In this document: positions 54,204 through 61,934 of the stretch, piece by piece
Numbering within the stretch: the stretch's first letter is position 1
Layout of the letters: each line of letters begins with the position of its first letter
Assembly (NCBI GenBank): GCA_937859595.1
Contig: CALMAH010000036.1
Location: 62,001 to 126,000, forward strand
DNA from: an uncultured Acidobacteriota bacterium
GTDB taxonomy: Bacteria > Acidobacteriota > Blastocatellia > Pyrinomonadales > Pyrinomonadaceae
DNA: 64,000 nt
Direction: 5' to 3'
Translations under genes and position numbers: made by a program
Notes under the pieces: model-generated
The model's database searches: none
The model's input: the letters and a program-made list of their open reading frames with translations, nothing else
Told to the model about the DNA's origin: nothing

Positions 54204-54212
54204 TGATATAAT
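54204..54212 (+). promoter_or_regulatory. Extended -10 of the second RelBE/ParE-like module
   Basis: TGATATAAT, followed by ribosome site AGAGG at 54221-54225 and ATG 54233. Identical core to the element at 51134. Confidence 0.55.
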
Positions 54213-54232
54213 TTTGCTTTAGAGGTATCCGT

Positions 54233-54460
54233 ATGTCAGTAGTTGCAGAAGCAGAAAAATTGGTCCTTAGCCTGTCTGAGAAAGATCGGGCTGAATTGGT
54301 AGGTAAGATATTGCGTTCGTTGCCGATGTATGCGGAGGACGGCGGATTGGCGGAGGCACGACGCCGAGACCGGGAGATGGACGAGGATCCGGATTCGATA
54401 ATAACAATGGAACAATTGGACGCTAGACTGGTAGAGCATTTCCCGTTTCTCCGCAATTGA
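54233..54460 (+). CDS. Addiction-module antitoxin (module 2)
   Basis: Seventy-five residues (MSVVAEAEKLVLSLSEKDRA, then ELVGKILRSLP), clearly paralogous to the antitoxin at 51161. The C-terminal half differs (DPDSIITMEQLDARLVEHFP), as expected if each antitoxin is matched to its own toxin. AGAGG precedes ATG 54233. The toxin starts with TTG overlapping the stop by four bases. Confidence 0.8.
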   Translation: MSVVAEAEKLVLSLSEKDRAELVGKILRSLPMYAEDGGLAEARRRDREMDEDPDSIITMEQLDARLVEHFPFLRN

Positions 54461-54762
54461 GTTTTGAACTCAACTCGGCTGTCCATAATGACCTGCGCGA
54501 AGCGATCGAACATTACGACGATACAGCCAGAAGCAAGGTCGCGATCGACTTTTACAGAGAGTTTTTGCGATTCGCAGGTCTTGCGGCAGAGGCACCCCGT
54601 GCCTTCCGGATTTATGAGAATGACCCAACGGAGATCCGAAGGGTGAATTTTCGAAGGTTTCCATATCACTTCTTGTTCAGGCAGGTTGGAGAGAACGCCA
54701 TAAGAATACTGGTTGTTCGCCATGACCATCGGCATCCGTCCTATGGACTCGACCGGTGGTGA
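54457..54762 (+). CDS. RelE/ParE-family toxin (module 2)
   Basis: A 101-residue toxin-fold protein (SAVHNDLREAIEHYDDTARS, YREFLRFAGLAAEAPRAFRI, VNFRRFPYHFLFRQVG, ending VVRHDHRHPSYGLDRW). The start is TTG 54457, within TTGA overlapping the antitoxin stop. The end VVRHDHRHP parallels [10 protein letters not shown] of module 1. korA begins four bases after its stop, so the module is likely co-transcribed with korA. Confidence 0.8.
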   Translation: MSFELNSAVHNDLREAIEHYDDTARSKVAIDFYREFLRFAGLAAEAPRAFRIYENDPTEIRRVNFRRFPYHFLFRQVGENAIRILVVRHDHRHPSYGLDRW

Positions 54763-54766
54763 GAGT

Positions 54767-56773
54767 ATGAAGATAAACGATTTTGTAGTTCGCTTTGCGA
54801 ATGTTAACGGCACCGGGTCGGCGTCGGCCAATGCTTTGTTTACGAAGGCGGTGTTTCGGATGGGTGTGCCGGTTACGCCGAAGAACATTTTTCCGTCAAA
54901 CATTCAGGGGCTGCCGACGTGGTATGAGGTCCGTGTATCGGAAAATGGTTATCTCGGGCGGCGCGAGGGCTTGGATCTGATGGTCGCGGTAAATCCGCAG
55001 TCGATGAAGAAGGATTATGCCGATGTGCGCCCCGGCGGTTATTTTGTTTACGACAACACAAAGCCGCTCTCGCCGGAATACGATCGGACGGACATCACTC
55101 ACCTCGGCATCCCGATGACGGCTCTTTGCAACGCTGAGTTTACCGATGCCCGCCAGCGTCAGCTTTTCAAGAACATTGTTTATATCGGTGCGCTTTCGAC
55201 GCTTTTTGACATACCGTTCGACGTTCTCGAAGGGATGATCGGCGAACAATTCAGGAAGAAAGAGAAGCTCATCGCACCGAATATAAAGGCCCTCAATCTG
55301 GGTGTTAATTACGTTAAGGAAAATTTCGAATATCCCTTTGACCTTCGTATCGAGCGTCGCGATCTGCTCGGCGACAAGATACTTTATAGCGGCAATTCGG
55401 CATGCGCACTCGGCGCGATCTATGCCGGTGCGACCGTCGCTGCCTGGTACCCGATCACGCCTTCAACCTCCGTCGTCGATGCCTTTGCAAGCTATTGCGC
55501 AAAGTACCGCGTAGATCCCGAAACTGGGAAGAACAACTACGCCATCGTGCAGGCCGAAGATGAGCTCGCCGCGATCGGGATGGTGATGGGAGCGATGTGG
55601 AACGGCGCCCGAGCATTTACAGCGACCAGCGGCCCCGGCGTTTCTCTAATGAACGAGTTTCTTGGGCTGGGGTATTTTGCAGAGGTGCCCACCGTTTTGA
55701 TAGATGTTCAGCGCACCGGCCCCTCGACCGGAATGCCGACGCGCACGCAGCAGTCTGACATTCTGCTCGCGGCCTATGCCTCGCACGGCGACACAAAGCA
55801 CCCGCTGCTCTTTCCGGCGACGCCGAAGGAGTGCTTTGAGCTGACCGCCGATGCATTTGACCTGACCGAACGGCTGCAGACGCCGGTTATTGTTATGACC
55901 GACCTCGACCTTGGGATGAACGACCACGTGACAGAGCCGCTGGAATGGGACGATAACCGCAAATGGGATCGCGGAAAACTGCTCTCGGCTGAACAGTTGG
56001 AGAAGATCTATACCGCGGCTATCGGGAAACATGCGGGCAACGGTGATGGGAACAGTTCTATCGATGACATCGAGCAAGCGTTGCCGGGTAACATCGAACT
56101 CGAAACCCTTACGAACGATACAGCGGCACCCGAACCGCCGCTCGAGCAGTTTCGCGGCAAATTTGGCCGTTATCTGGACATTGACGAGGACGGCATCCCC
56201 TATCGAACGATCCCGGGAGTGCACACGACCAAGGGTGCGTTTGTAACGCGGGGTTCCAGCCGTGATGAATATGCGGTCTATACCGAAGACGGCGACGCTT
56301 ACCGGCGCAATGTGGACCGTCTGATGCGGAAATGGGAGACCGCAAAGGAACTGGTGCCGAGCCCCGAATTCTACGTAAGAGACAAGGGACGGGTGACAAG
56401 TGACAAGCAAGAATATTCCGAGAGCGCATCTGTCACCCGTCACCAGTCGCCTGTCGCGCCTTTCGGAGTGATCTATTTTGGAACATCCACTTACTCTGCC
56501 GAGGAGGCTCTTGATCTGCTTGCCGAAGAGGGAATTCACCTGGACGCAATGCGCGTCCGAGCGTTCCCCTTTGGCAGTGCTTTCGTCGATTTTGTCGAGT
56601 CGCACGACCGCATCTTCGTCATTGAACAAAACCGCGACGCTCAGTTCAAAAGCCTGATGATGATCGAACTCGGGATCGATCCGGCGAAACTGATCTCCGT
56701 CCTCAACTACGACGGCATGCCGATAACGGCGGATAATATTTACAGGCAGATAAAAGGAGCGATTGCTATATGA
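54767..56773 (+). CDS. korA: 2-oxoacid:ferredoxin oxidoreductase, fused gamma-alpha subunit
   Basis: Part of a TPP-dependent enzyme that oxidatively decarboxylates a 2-oxoacid such as 2-oxoglutarate and reduces ferredoxin. The N-terminal gamma part (FVVRFANVNGTGSASANALF) is fused to the alpha part, with SGNSACALGAIYAGATVAAW, YPITPSTSVVDAFASY and TGPGVSLMNEFLGL-like motifs (here SGPGVSLMNEFLG). ATG 54767 is used; the longer open frame overlaps the toxin. Residues about 541-558 come from an in-frame repeat insertion. korB follows after one inserted gene. Whether the substrate is 2-oxoglutarate or another acid cannot be read from sequence. Confidence 0.9.
   Translation: MKINDFVVRFANVNGTGSASANALFTKAVFRMGVPVTPKNIFPSNIQGLPTWYEVRVSENGYLGRREGLDLMVAVNPQSMKKDYADVRPGGYFVYDNTKPLSPEYDRTDITHLGIPMTALCNAEFTDARQRQLFKNIVYIGALSTLFDIPFDVLEGMIGEQFRKKEKLIAPNIKALNLGVNYVKENFEYPFDLRIERRDLLGDKILYSGNSACALGAIYAGATVAAWYPITPSTSVVDAFASYCAKYRVDPETGKNNYAIVQAEDELAAIGMVMGAMWNGARAFTATSGPGVSLMNEFLGLGYFAEVPTVLIDVQRTGPSTGMPTRTQQSDILLAAYASHGDTKHPLLFPATPKECFELTADAFDLTERLQTPVIVMTDLDLGMNDHVTEPLEWDDNRKWDRGKLLSAEQLEKIYTAAIGKHAGNGDGNSSIDDIEQALPGNIELETLTNDTAAPEPPLEQFRGKFGRYLDIDEDGIPYRTIPGVHTTKGAFVTRGSSRDEYAVYTEDGDAYRRNVDRLMRKWETAKELVPSPEFYVRDKGRVTSDKQEYSESASVTRHQSPVAPFGVIYFGTSTYSAEEALDLLAEEGIHLDAMRVRAFPFGSAFVDFVESHDRIFVIEQNRDAQFKSLMMIELGIDPAKLISVLNYDGMPITADNIYRQIKGAIAI
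56388..56441. repeat. In-frame inverted repeat inside korA
   Basis: GACGGGTGACA (56388-56398) is repeated inverted as TGTCACCCGTC (56431-56441), with a tandem GTGACAAG (two copies, 56394-56407) on the left side. It encodes RVTSDKQEYSESASVTRHQS, a polar stretch that interrupts the alpha subunit while preserving the frame. Confidence 0.75.
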
Positions 56774-57222
56774 ATATTATTCGCAAAGTATGGCCTTTTT
56801 TCCCCATTGCGTTCGCACTTTGTTTAATTACTGTTACCGAAAGTCATGCATCTACGTGCCTCAGCGCGCGTGAAGGCGAGTTTCGACAAGCAAAAGCTAT
56901 TTTCATCGGAAAGGCTCTCTCGGTCGGGCCAACTCAGATCGGACCTAACGGACGAGAGCTTACTCCGATACGACTTTCCGTAGTCAAAAGCTGGAAAGGA
57001 TCGGTTGGAAAGGAAACCACAGTCTGGACAAACAATCGCATGGGACTTTGCGACGTTTTCCTATTCGAGGCCGGCGAAACATACTTGGTTTATGCACAGA
57101 AAGATATGTTCGCTTCATCAGATTGTAATTCAAGCAAGATTGCATCAACAGAGGTAGCCATAGAGCAGATAAAACAGCTCAATAATTGGTGGTTTAGATT
57201 CAAGCCTCGGTTACATTTGTAG
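56770..57222 (+). CDS. Secreted NTR/TIMP-like protein between korA and korB
   Basis: A 150-residue exported protein. After a signal peptide (FFPIAFALCLITVTESHA), the mature part starts TCLSAREGEFRQAKAIFIGK and has SVVKSWKGSVGKETTVWTNN, CDVFLFEAGETYLVYAQ and a late SDCNSS. This is the pattern of netrin/TIMP-like beta-barrel domains common as secreted bacterial proteins. Cysteines are placed for disulfides. The start overlaps the korA stop (ATGA), so it is translationally coupled although unrelated to the oxidoreductase. Function unknown. Confidence 0.7.
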   Translation: MNIIRKVWPFFPIAFALCLITVTESHASTCLSAREGEFRQAKAIFIGKALSVGPTQIGPNGRELTPIRLSVVKSWKGSVGKETTVWTNNRMGLCDVFLFEAGETYLVYAQKDMFASSDCNSSKIASTEVAIEQIKQLNNWWFRFKPRLHL

Positions 57223-57246
57223 TTAAAAACTAAGTAAGAAACATTT

Positions 57247-58299
57247 ATGACCTACGTACGATCAACATTCCGCCACCCGGCCTTGCCGAAGAACGACCTT
57301 GGGTACACGGTCGATTATTATGAGGGCTCGCTTTCGACGCTGTGTGCCGGCTGCGGGCACGACTCGATCAATGCGGCTATCGTCGAGGCGTGCTGGGAGA
57401 TGAATATTGAACCGCACAAGGTTGCAAAGCTTTCGGGTATTGGGTGTTCATCGAAATCGCCGGCATATTTCCTTACAAACTCGCATGGTTTCAATTCGGT
57501 CCACGGACGTATGCCCTCGGTGGCGACGGGTGCGAACCTGGCAAACCGCGACCTGATATATTTTGGCGTTTCCGGCGATGGCGACACTGCTTCTATCGGG
57601 ATGGGGCAGTTCGTCCACGTTGTCCGACGAAATCTCAAAATGGTCTATCTCGTGATGAACAACGGGTGTTACGGGCTGACGAAGGGCCAGGATTCGGCGA
57701 CCGCCGATGCCGGTTCAAAGAACAAGACCGGACACGAAAACCTGTTCGCGGCGATCGACCTGGCCAGTCTCGCGATCGAACTCGGTGCGACATTTGTTGC
57801 TCAGAGCTTTTCGGGAGATAAAGAACAGCTTGTGCCTCTGCTCAAAGCGGCGATGCGCCATAATGGGTTCGCTTTTCTAAACGTGATCTCACCCTGCGTC
57901 ACATTTAACAACAATGTGGGATCGACAAAATCATACGATTACGTTCGCGAACATATGGCTGCGACGGCGACCATGGACTTTATCCCGATGATGCACGAGA
58001 TAAAGACCAGATACGAAGCCGGCTCCGTCAAGGACCTCACGATGCATGACGGTTCCGTCATCCACCTCAACAAGCTCGCGAAAGACTGGGATCCCCACGA
58101 CCGACTTTCCGCCACAAATGCCATCCGCCTTGCCAAACGCCGGGATGAGATACTGACCGGGCTGCTTTACATCAATGAAGACACTCCTGATCTGCACGAA
58201 ATACTTAACACAAGCGAAACTCCGCTGAACGCGATGACGTCGGAAGAACTTTGCCCCGGCAGCCGGGCACTCGCCGACCTGAACCTTCGGCTTCGCTGA
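57247..58299 (+). CDS. korB: 2-oxoacid:ferredoxin oxidoreductase, beta subunit
   Basis: The TPP-binding subunit. Motifs include LSTLCAGCGHDSINAAIVEA, KLSGIGCSSKSPAYF, and the TPP/Mg loop FGVSGDGDTASIGMGQFVH with NNGCYGLTKGQ. The length of 350 fits the beta subunits of 2-oxoglutarate or pyruvate ferredoxin oxidoreductases. The protein lacks its own ferredoxin domain, consistent with the GltD-like flavoprotein at 47401 providing the Fe-S and flavin electron path. It starts 24 bases after the NTR-like gene. Confidence 0.92.
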   Translation: MTYVRSTFRHPALPKNDLGYTVDYYEGSLSTLCAGCGHDSINAAIVEACWEMNIEPHKVAKLSGIGCSSKSPAYFLTNSHGFNSVHGRMPSVATGANLANRDLIYFGVSGDGDTASIGMGQFVHVVRRNLKMVYLVMNNGCYGLTKGQDSATADAGSKNKTGHENLFAAIDLASLAIELGATFVAQSFSGDKEQLVPLLKAAMRHNGFAFLNVISPCVTFNNNVGSTKSYDYVREHMAATATMDFIPMMHEIKTRYEAGSVKDLTMHDGSVIHLNKLAKDWDPHDRLSATNAIRLAKRRDEILTGLLYINEDTPDLHEILNTSETPLNAMTSEELCPGSRALADLNLRLR

Positions 58300-58444
58300 T
58301 CCGCTGACCTGTCGTCGAAAGGCAACGCTTTGTGGTACCCGCTTGGGAGGCAAAGATCAAAATAATGTTCGGGAGCCGGGGTATAGGGCGAACACGAGAC
58401 CTCTCTTTTTCTTCTAAACCATATCTGGGATATTCTTTGTAGTT

Positions 58445-59626
58445 ATGAAGAGATCGATTCACTGTGTTCTTTTTTCTATTGTTGCGGCTACGATGCCCTT
58501 GACTGGATGTTCAAATGCGGCACCGACGGGCGGCGTGGACAATACGGTGTTTGAGGCCGCGGGGGACGGGGCGGCAAAGTTTCGCGTGGAGACCGTGGCG
58601 ACCGGGTTGGAGGTACCCTGGGCGTTTGCATGGCTGCCGAACGGAGACATGCTTTTGACCGAACGGGCCGGCCGGGTTCGCATTATTGAGGGCGGTAAGC
58701 TCAGGCCTGAACCCGTATATGTTGTCCCTGATGTCGAACCTTCAAGCGAGAGCGGCTTAATGGACGTAACCATCGATCCCGGCTTTGCCGACAATTCATA
58801 CGTTTACATCGCCTATGCATACCGTCAGGACGGCAAACAGGTAAAGATCGTTCGCTACACCTATTCCGGCGGAAAGTTTACCGAGCCCTTCAATGTGATA
58901 GAGATGATCCCGGCCGCTCCGAATCATGCAGGTACGCGTGCAAGGTTTGGCCCGGACGGTAAGCTGTATATTACGACCGGAGATGCGACCAAATGGGATC
59001 TCGCACAGCAGATGGATTCACTTGCCGGCAAGACCCTTCGCATAAATGCCGACGGCACTGTTCCCGACGACAATCCGTTCGTTAACCAAAAAGGCGCGCG
59101 GCCTGAGATCTGGTCTATCGGCCACCGCAACGCTCAGGGGCTTGACTGGCAGCCCGGGACCGGCCTGATGTTCCAGACCGAACACGGTCCCAGCAATTTC
59201 GAAGGACGCGGCGGCGGCGCGGACGAGGTGAACATAGTAGAGGCTGGTAAAGATTACGGCTGGCCGACGATCTGGGGCACAAGGACGCGAGCGGGCATGG
59301 AACCGCCGCTGCTCGAATACACACCGGCATGTGCTCCTGCAAGCGGAGCGTTTTACAACGGCGACAAGTTCCCTGAATTTAAGGGCAATTTCTTTTTTGG
59401 ATGCCTTCGCGGCGCCCGCATCATCCGCGTCGTTCTGGATGGACGCAAAGTCGTAAGGCAAGAAAACCTGCTTGAAGGCAACGTAGGTCGCGTCCGCGAG
59501 GTCGCCGAAGGGCCCGATGGCTATCTCTATTTCTCGACCTCAAACCGCGACGGCCGCGGCCGCCCCGACAAAGAAGACGACCGCATAATGCGTCTCGTTC
59601 CTGAAACGCAGAATCCGGAACAGTAG
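58445..59626 (+). CDS. PQQ-dependent sugar dehydrogenase-like lipoprotein
   Basis: A soluble-type aldose/glucose dehydrogenase family protein in the envelope. The signal ends in a lipobox (MPLTGCSNA). The six-bladed propeller starts TGLEVPWAFAWLPNGDMLLT, and the conserved NHAGTRARFGPDGKLYITTG, IWSIGHRNAQGLDWQPGTG, TEHGP and DEVNIVEAGKDYGWP segments contain the PQQ, calcium and catalytic His region. The length of 393 is normal. Members oxidise sugars with PQQ, but some bind no cofactor, and no PQQ synthesis genes are visible here. Confidence 0.9.
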   Translation: MKRSIHCVLFSIVAATMPLTGCSNAAPTGGVDNTVFEAAGDGAAKFRVETVATGLEVPWAFAWLPNGDMLLTERAGRVRIIEGGKLRPEPVYVVPDVEPSSESGLMDVTIDPGFADNSYVYIAYAYRQDGKQVKIVRYTYSGGKFTEPFNVIEMIPAAPNHAGTRARFGPDGKLYITTGDATKWDLAQQMDSLAGKTLRINADGTVPDDNPFVNQKGARPEIWSIGHRNAQGLDWQPGTGLMFQTEHGPSNFEGRGGGADEVNIVEAGKDYGWPTIWGTRTRAGMEPPLLEYTPACAPASGAFYNGDKFPEFKGNFFFGCLRGARIIRVVLDGRKVVRQENLLEGNVGRVREVAEGPDGYLYFSTSNRDGRGRPDKEDDRIMRLVPETQNPEQ

Positions 59627-59677
59627 TCATAGCTTCGCTTTTGCAACTAGATCGTCTTTCGTGGCATCGATACTGTT

Positions 59678-60370
59678 ATGCAGAAAGTAATTCTTCCCAT
59701 GATCTGGTGTATTGCTTGCGCTGGTGCTGTAATTTGTCAGGCAAATTCGGCCGCCGTTGAGAGGTCGGTTACAGGCATTGCGAAAGACCGCAGCGGACTG
59801 CCGATCGTTGGTCTAGATCTTTTTGTTGAGCGGGATGATTTTAGGCGCGTATTTTCAACAGATCACAAGGGCGAGTTTGAACTCAAGCTTAAACCGGCTG
59901 ATTATGTGTTGACCGTTGGTGGACATATCAAGCGCGACTTTCGACTATTTCTGAAGGTACCAGACTCCGGTCCCGTTGCGCGTGACCTGGAGTTAATGTT
60001 CGACCCGTCAACTACCTGCTGCTCTGACATTGACGGCAAACCCTATCCGAAACCGACCTCACTTCCGAAACCTCCATTCCCTCCCGCTGCGCGAGCCGTC
60101 CGGGCAAGTGGCGAGGTCGCAGTCGAAGTTGTACTGGCTACAGACGGAAGTGTGGAAACCGCGTCAGCCATCAGCGGTCATCCATTATTACGCCGTGCGG
60201 CTGAAGCAGCTGCAATGCGCGCGCTGTTCGAGAATTCTGGCAAAATTACATCAAAACGCTTACTCCTAGTCTATGTTTTTCTGCTCTCTGATCCTGAACC
60301 GGAGAGACAAAGATATTCAAACCCCTACCGCATCGAGGTGCGCTCGTTATATGAGATAGTGGCGAATTGA
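59678..60370 (+). CDS. Exported protein with carboxypeptidase-like regulatory and TonB C-terminal domains
   Basis: A signal peptide (about residues 1-25) is followed by an Ig-like carboxypeptidase regulatory fold (VTGIAKDRSGLPIVGLDLFV, GEFELKLKPADYVLTVGG). A TonB-type C-terminal domain follows (PKPPFPPAARAVRASGEVAV, LATDGSVETASAISGHPLLR, AAEAAAMRALFE). TonB proper needs an N-terminal anchor, whereas this looks secreted with a cleavable signal, so it is more likely a TonB-domain envelope protein than the energy transducer. Stands alone, convergent with the next gene. Confidence 0.75.
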   Translation: MQKVILPMIWCIACAGAVICQANSAAVERSVTGIAKDRSGLPIVGLDLFVERDDFRRVFSTDHKGEFELKLKPADYVLTVGGHIKRDFRLFLKVPDSGPVARDLELMFDPSTTCCSDIDGKPYPKPTSLPKPPFPPAARAVRASGEVAVEVVLATDGSVETASAISGHPLLRRAAEAAAMRALFENSGKITSKRLLLVYVFLLSDPEPERQRYSNPYRIEVRSLYEIVAN

Positions 60371-60402
60371 TCTATCGCTGTCTATTCGAACCTGGAATGC
60401 GA

Positions 60403-60999
60403 TCAGTCCGTTTTCTTTAAGTGCTTGGTCGTGTGTTCCGTGACAGACGGAAAGAGGCTTTTAGCATCAGCAGGACCTAACTTCGTCGGGGATGAATATT
60501 CGGCGTCGAGCTCGCGCGGCCGGTCTGCGTCGTTTGAATCTTCCGGCAGCGCAGTTCGAGGGACCGTAAGAAAAATCCCGTTCAATATAAACCCAAGGCC
60601 CAGGAAGAAACATACAACACCGAGAGCTGCAATAAAGAGGATCTCGGAGTCACCCATCGCCATCGCAGCTATCGTGATGCCGAGCGCTGCTCCGGCACCA
60701 ATGGTCGAGAGTATGGTTCCTACGCGCATTCTCCTCAGTTTTTTTTCAGCGGGCGACTCCAAAAACTTCTCTATCTCTGGCAGCACCTCTTCCGTTACCT
60801 TTGCGAGTTCCGTGGCCGAACTCATTTCACGGATCCTTCCCGCGACCGCCCGCCCTATCTCCTCGCGCGCCGAGGCGGCCGATTCGGTTATCTGGTCGGG
60901 CCGCGCCAACGCCGTCCTGACCTGCCTTAGGTCGGCACCGCACGAACGACAGAATTGATTTGCCTGTATGTCTTCAAGTCCGCATTTAGGGCAGAACAT
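60403..60999 (-). CDS. Zinc-ribbon membrane protein
   Basis: The N terminus has two CxxC pairs (FCPKCGLEDIQ and FCRSCGADLR), a zinc ribbon. A helical region (EEIGRAVAGRIREMSSATEL) is followed by two membrane helices (RVGTILSTIGAGAALGITIA and ILFIAALGVVCFFLGLGFIL) and a polar tail. This layout is common in uncharacterised Acidobacteria and Planctomycetes proteins. It is downstream of PPK2 in the same direction but separated by about 57 bases. Function unknown. Confidence 0.75.
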   Translation of the reverse strand: MFCPKCGLEDIQANQFCRSCGADLRQVRTALARPDQITESAASAREEIGRAVAGRIREMSSATELAKVTEEVLPEIEKFLESPAEKKLRRMRVGTILSTIGAGAALGITIAAMAMGDSEILFIAALGVVCFFLGLGFILNGIFLTVPRTALPEDSNDADRPRELDAEYSSPTKLGPADAKSLFPSVTEHTTKHLKKTD

Positions 61000-61056
61000 C
61001 GACTACCTCCGTCTTTAGATACCTAAGAATCGATACGCCTCGGAACTCGGCCAAGT

Positions 61057-61926
61057 TCAATTTTCGCCTTCAAGTGTCTTCTTTGCATCGGCAAGGGCAG
61101 CGCGCTGTTCGTCCGTAACCACCGGATAATGCAGATCCATAGATTCAAGCTTTTTGACGATGATCTCCGAGATCGCCAGCCTGGTGAACCATTTCTTGTC
61201 CGCGGGGATTACAAACCACGGGGCCGCCTCGGTCGAGGTTGCCGAGATCGCTTCCTCATACGCCTTCATATAGTCGTCCCAGTGCCCGCGTTCGCGGACG
61301 TCCGCCGCCGAAAACTTCCAGTTCTTTTCCGGTTCGGCTATCCGCGACATAAAGCGCTTCTTCTGTTCTTCTCGCGAGACGTTGAGGAAAAACTTCAATA
61401 TATGTGTTCCGTTCTCATACAGGTGCTGTTCCCAGTCCCGAATGTGGTTGAAACGCTTTTTCCAAATATCCGGGTCGTTCTTTATTTCCGGCGCAAGCTG
61501 CTGCCCTTGCAGTATCGCTGGGTGCACCCGCACGACCAGGACCTCTTCGTAATGCGAGCGGTTGAATATGCCGATCTTGCCGCGCTCCGGCAAGGCCTTT
61601 TGGTGCCGCCAGAGATAATCGTGGTCGCGCTCTTCTGCCGAGGGCGCTTTGAACGACACCACATGGCAGCCCTGAGGATTTACCCCGCTCATCACGTGCT
61701 TTATCGCTCCGTCCTTTCCGGCCGCGTCCATCGCCTGGAACACTATCAGCAGCGAATAGACGTCCTGGGCATAGAGCATGTCCTGCAGCTCGGCCATCCG
61801 CTCGATGTTCGCCGCCAGATCCCCGCGTGCCTGCTCCTTGTCCTTATAGCCTGCCGTATTGTCGGCCTTGTGTTCTGCGATCCTTACCGGCTCGCCTTCT
61901 TTTATCTGAAATTGTTCGATGTTCAT
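61057..61926 (-). CDS. PPK2-family polyphosphate kinase
   Basis: It transfers phosphate between polyphosphate and a nucleotide in the cytoplasm. The Walker A motif is FQAMDAAGKDGAIKHVMSG, the lid region SFKAPSAEERDHDYLWR, and the Walker B segment GIFNRSHYEEVLVVRVHP; KFFLNVSREEQKKRF follows. The length of 289 fits single-domain PPK2. Class assignment (nucleoside mono- versus diphosphate substrate) cannot be decided by eye. The kinase gene lies directly upstream, eight bases away, so the two may be co-transcribed. Confidence 0.94.
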   Translation of the reverse strand: MNIEQFQIKEGEPVRIAEHKADNTAGYKDKEQARGDLAANIERMAELQDMLYAQDVYSLLIVFQAMDAAGKDGAIKHVMSGVNPQGCHVVSFKAPSAEERDHDYLWRHQKALPERGKIGIFNRSHYEEVLVVRVHPAILQGQQLAPEIKNDPDIWKKRFNHIRDWEQHLYENGTHILKFFLNVSREEQKKRFMSRIAEPEKNWKFSAADVRERGHWDDYMKAYEEAISATSTEAAPWFVIPADKKWFTRLAISEIIVKKLESMDLHYPVVTDEQRAALADAKKTLEGEN

Positions 61927-61934
61927 AGATCTGG

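Noticed and set aside
49366-54766. Integron, transposon or prophage as the source of the cargo array
   Set aside because: No integrase, transposase, recombinase, attC-like fold or terminal inverted repeats were found. The repeats are gene ends, not recombination sites of a known type.
57160-57222. Possible korA tail copy at the end of the NTR-like gene
   Set aside because: Only a ten-base GCAGATAAAA stretch is shared with the korA end; too short to support.
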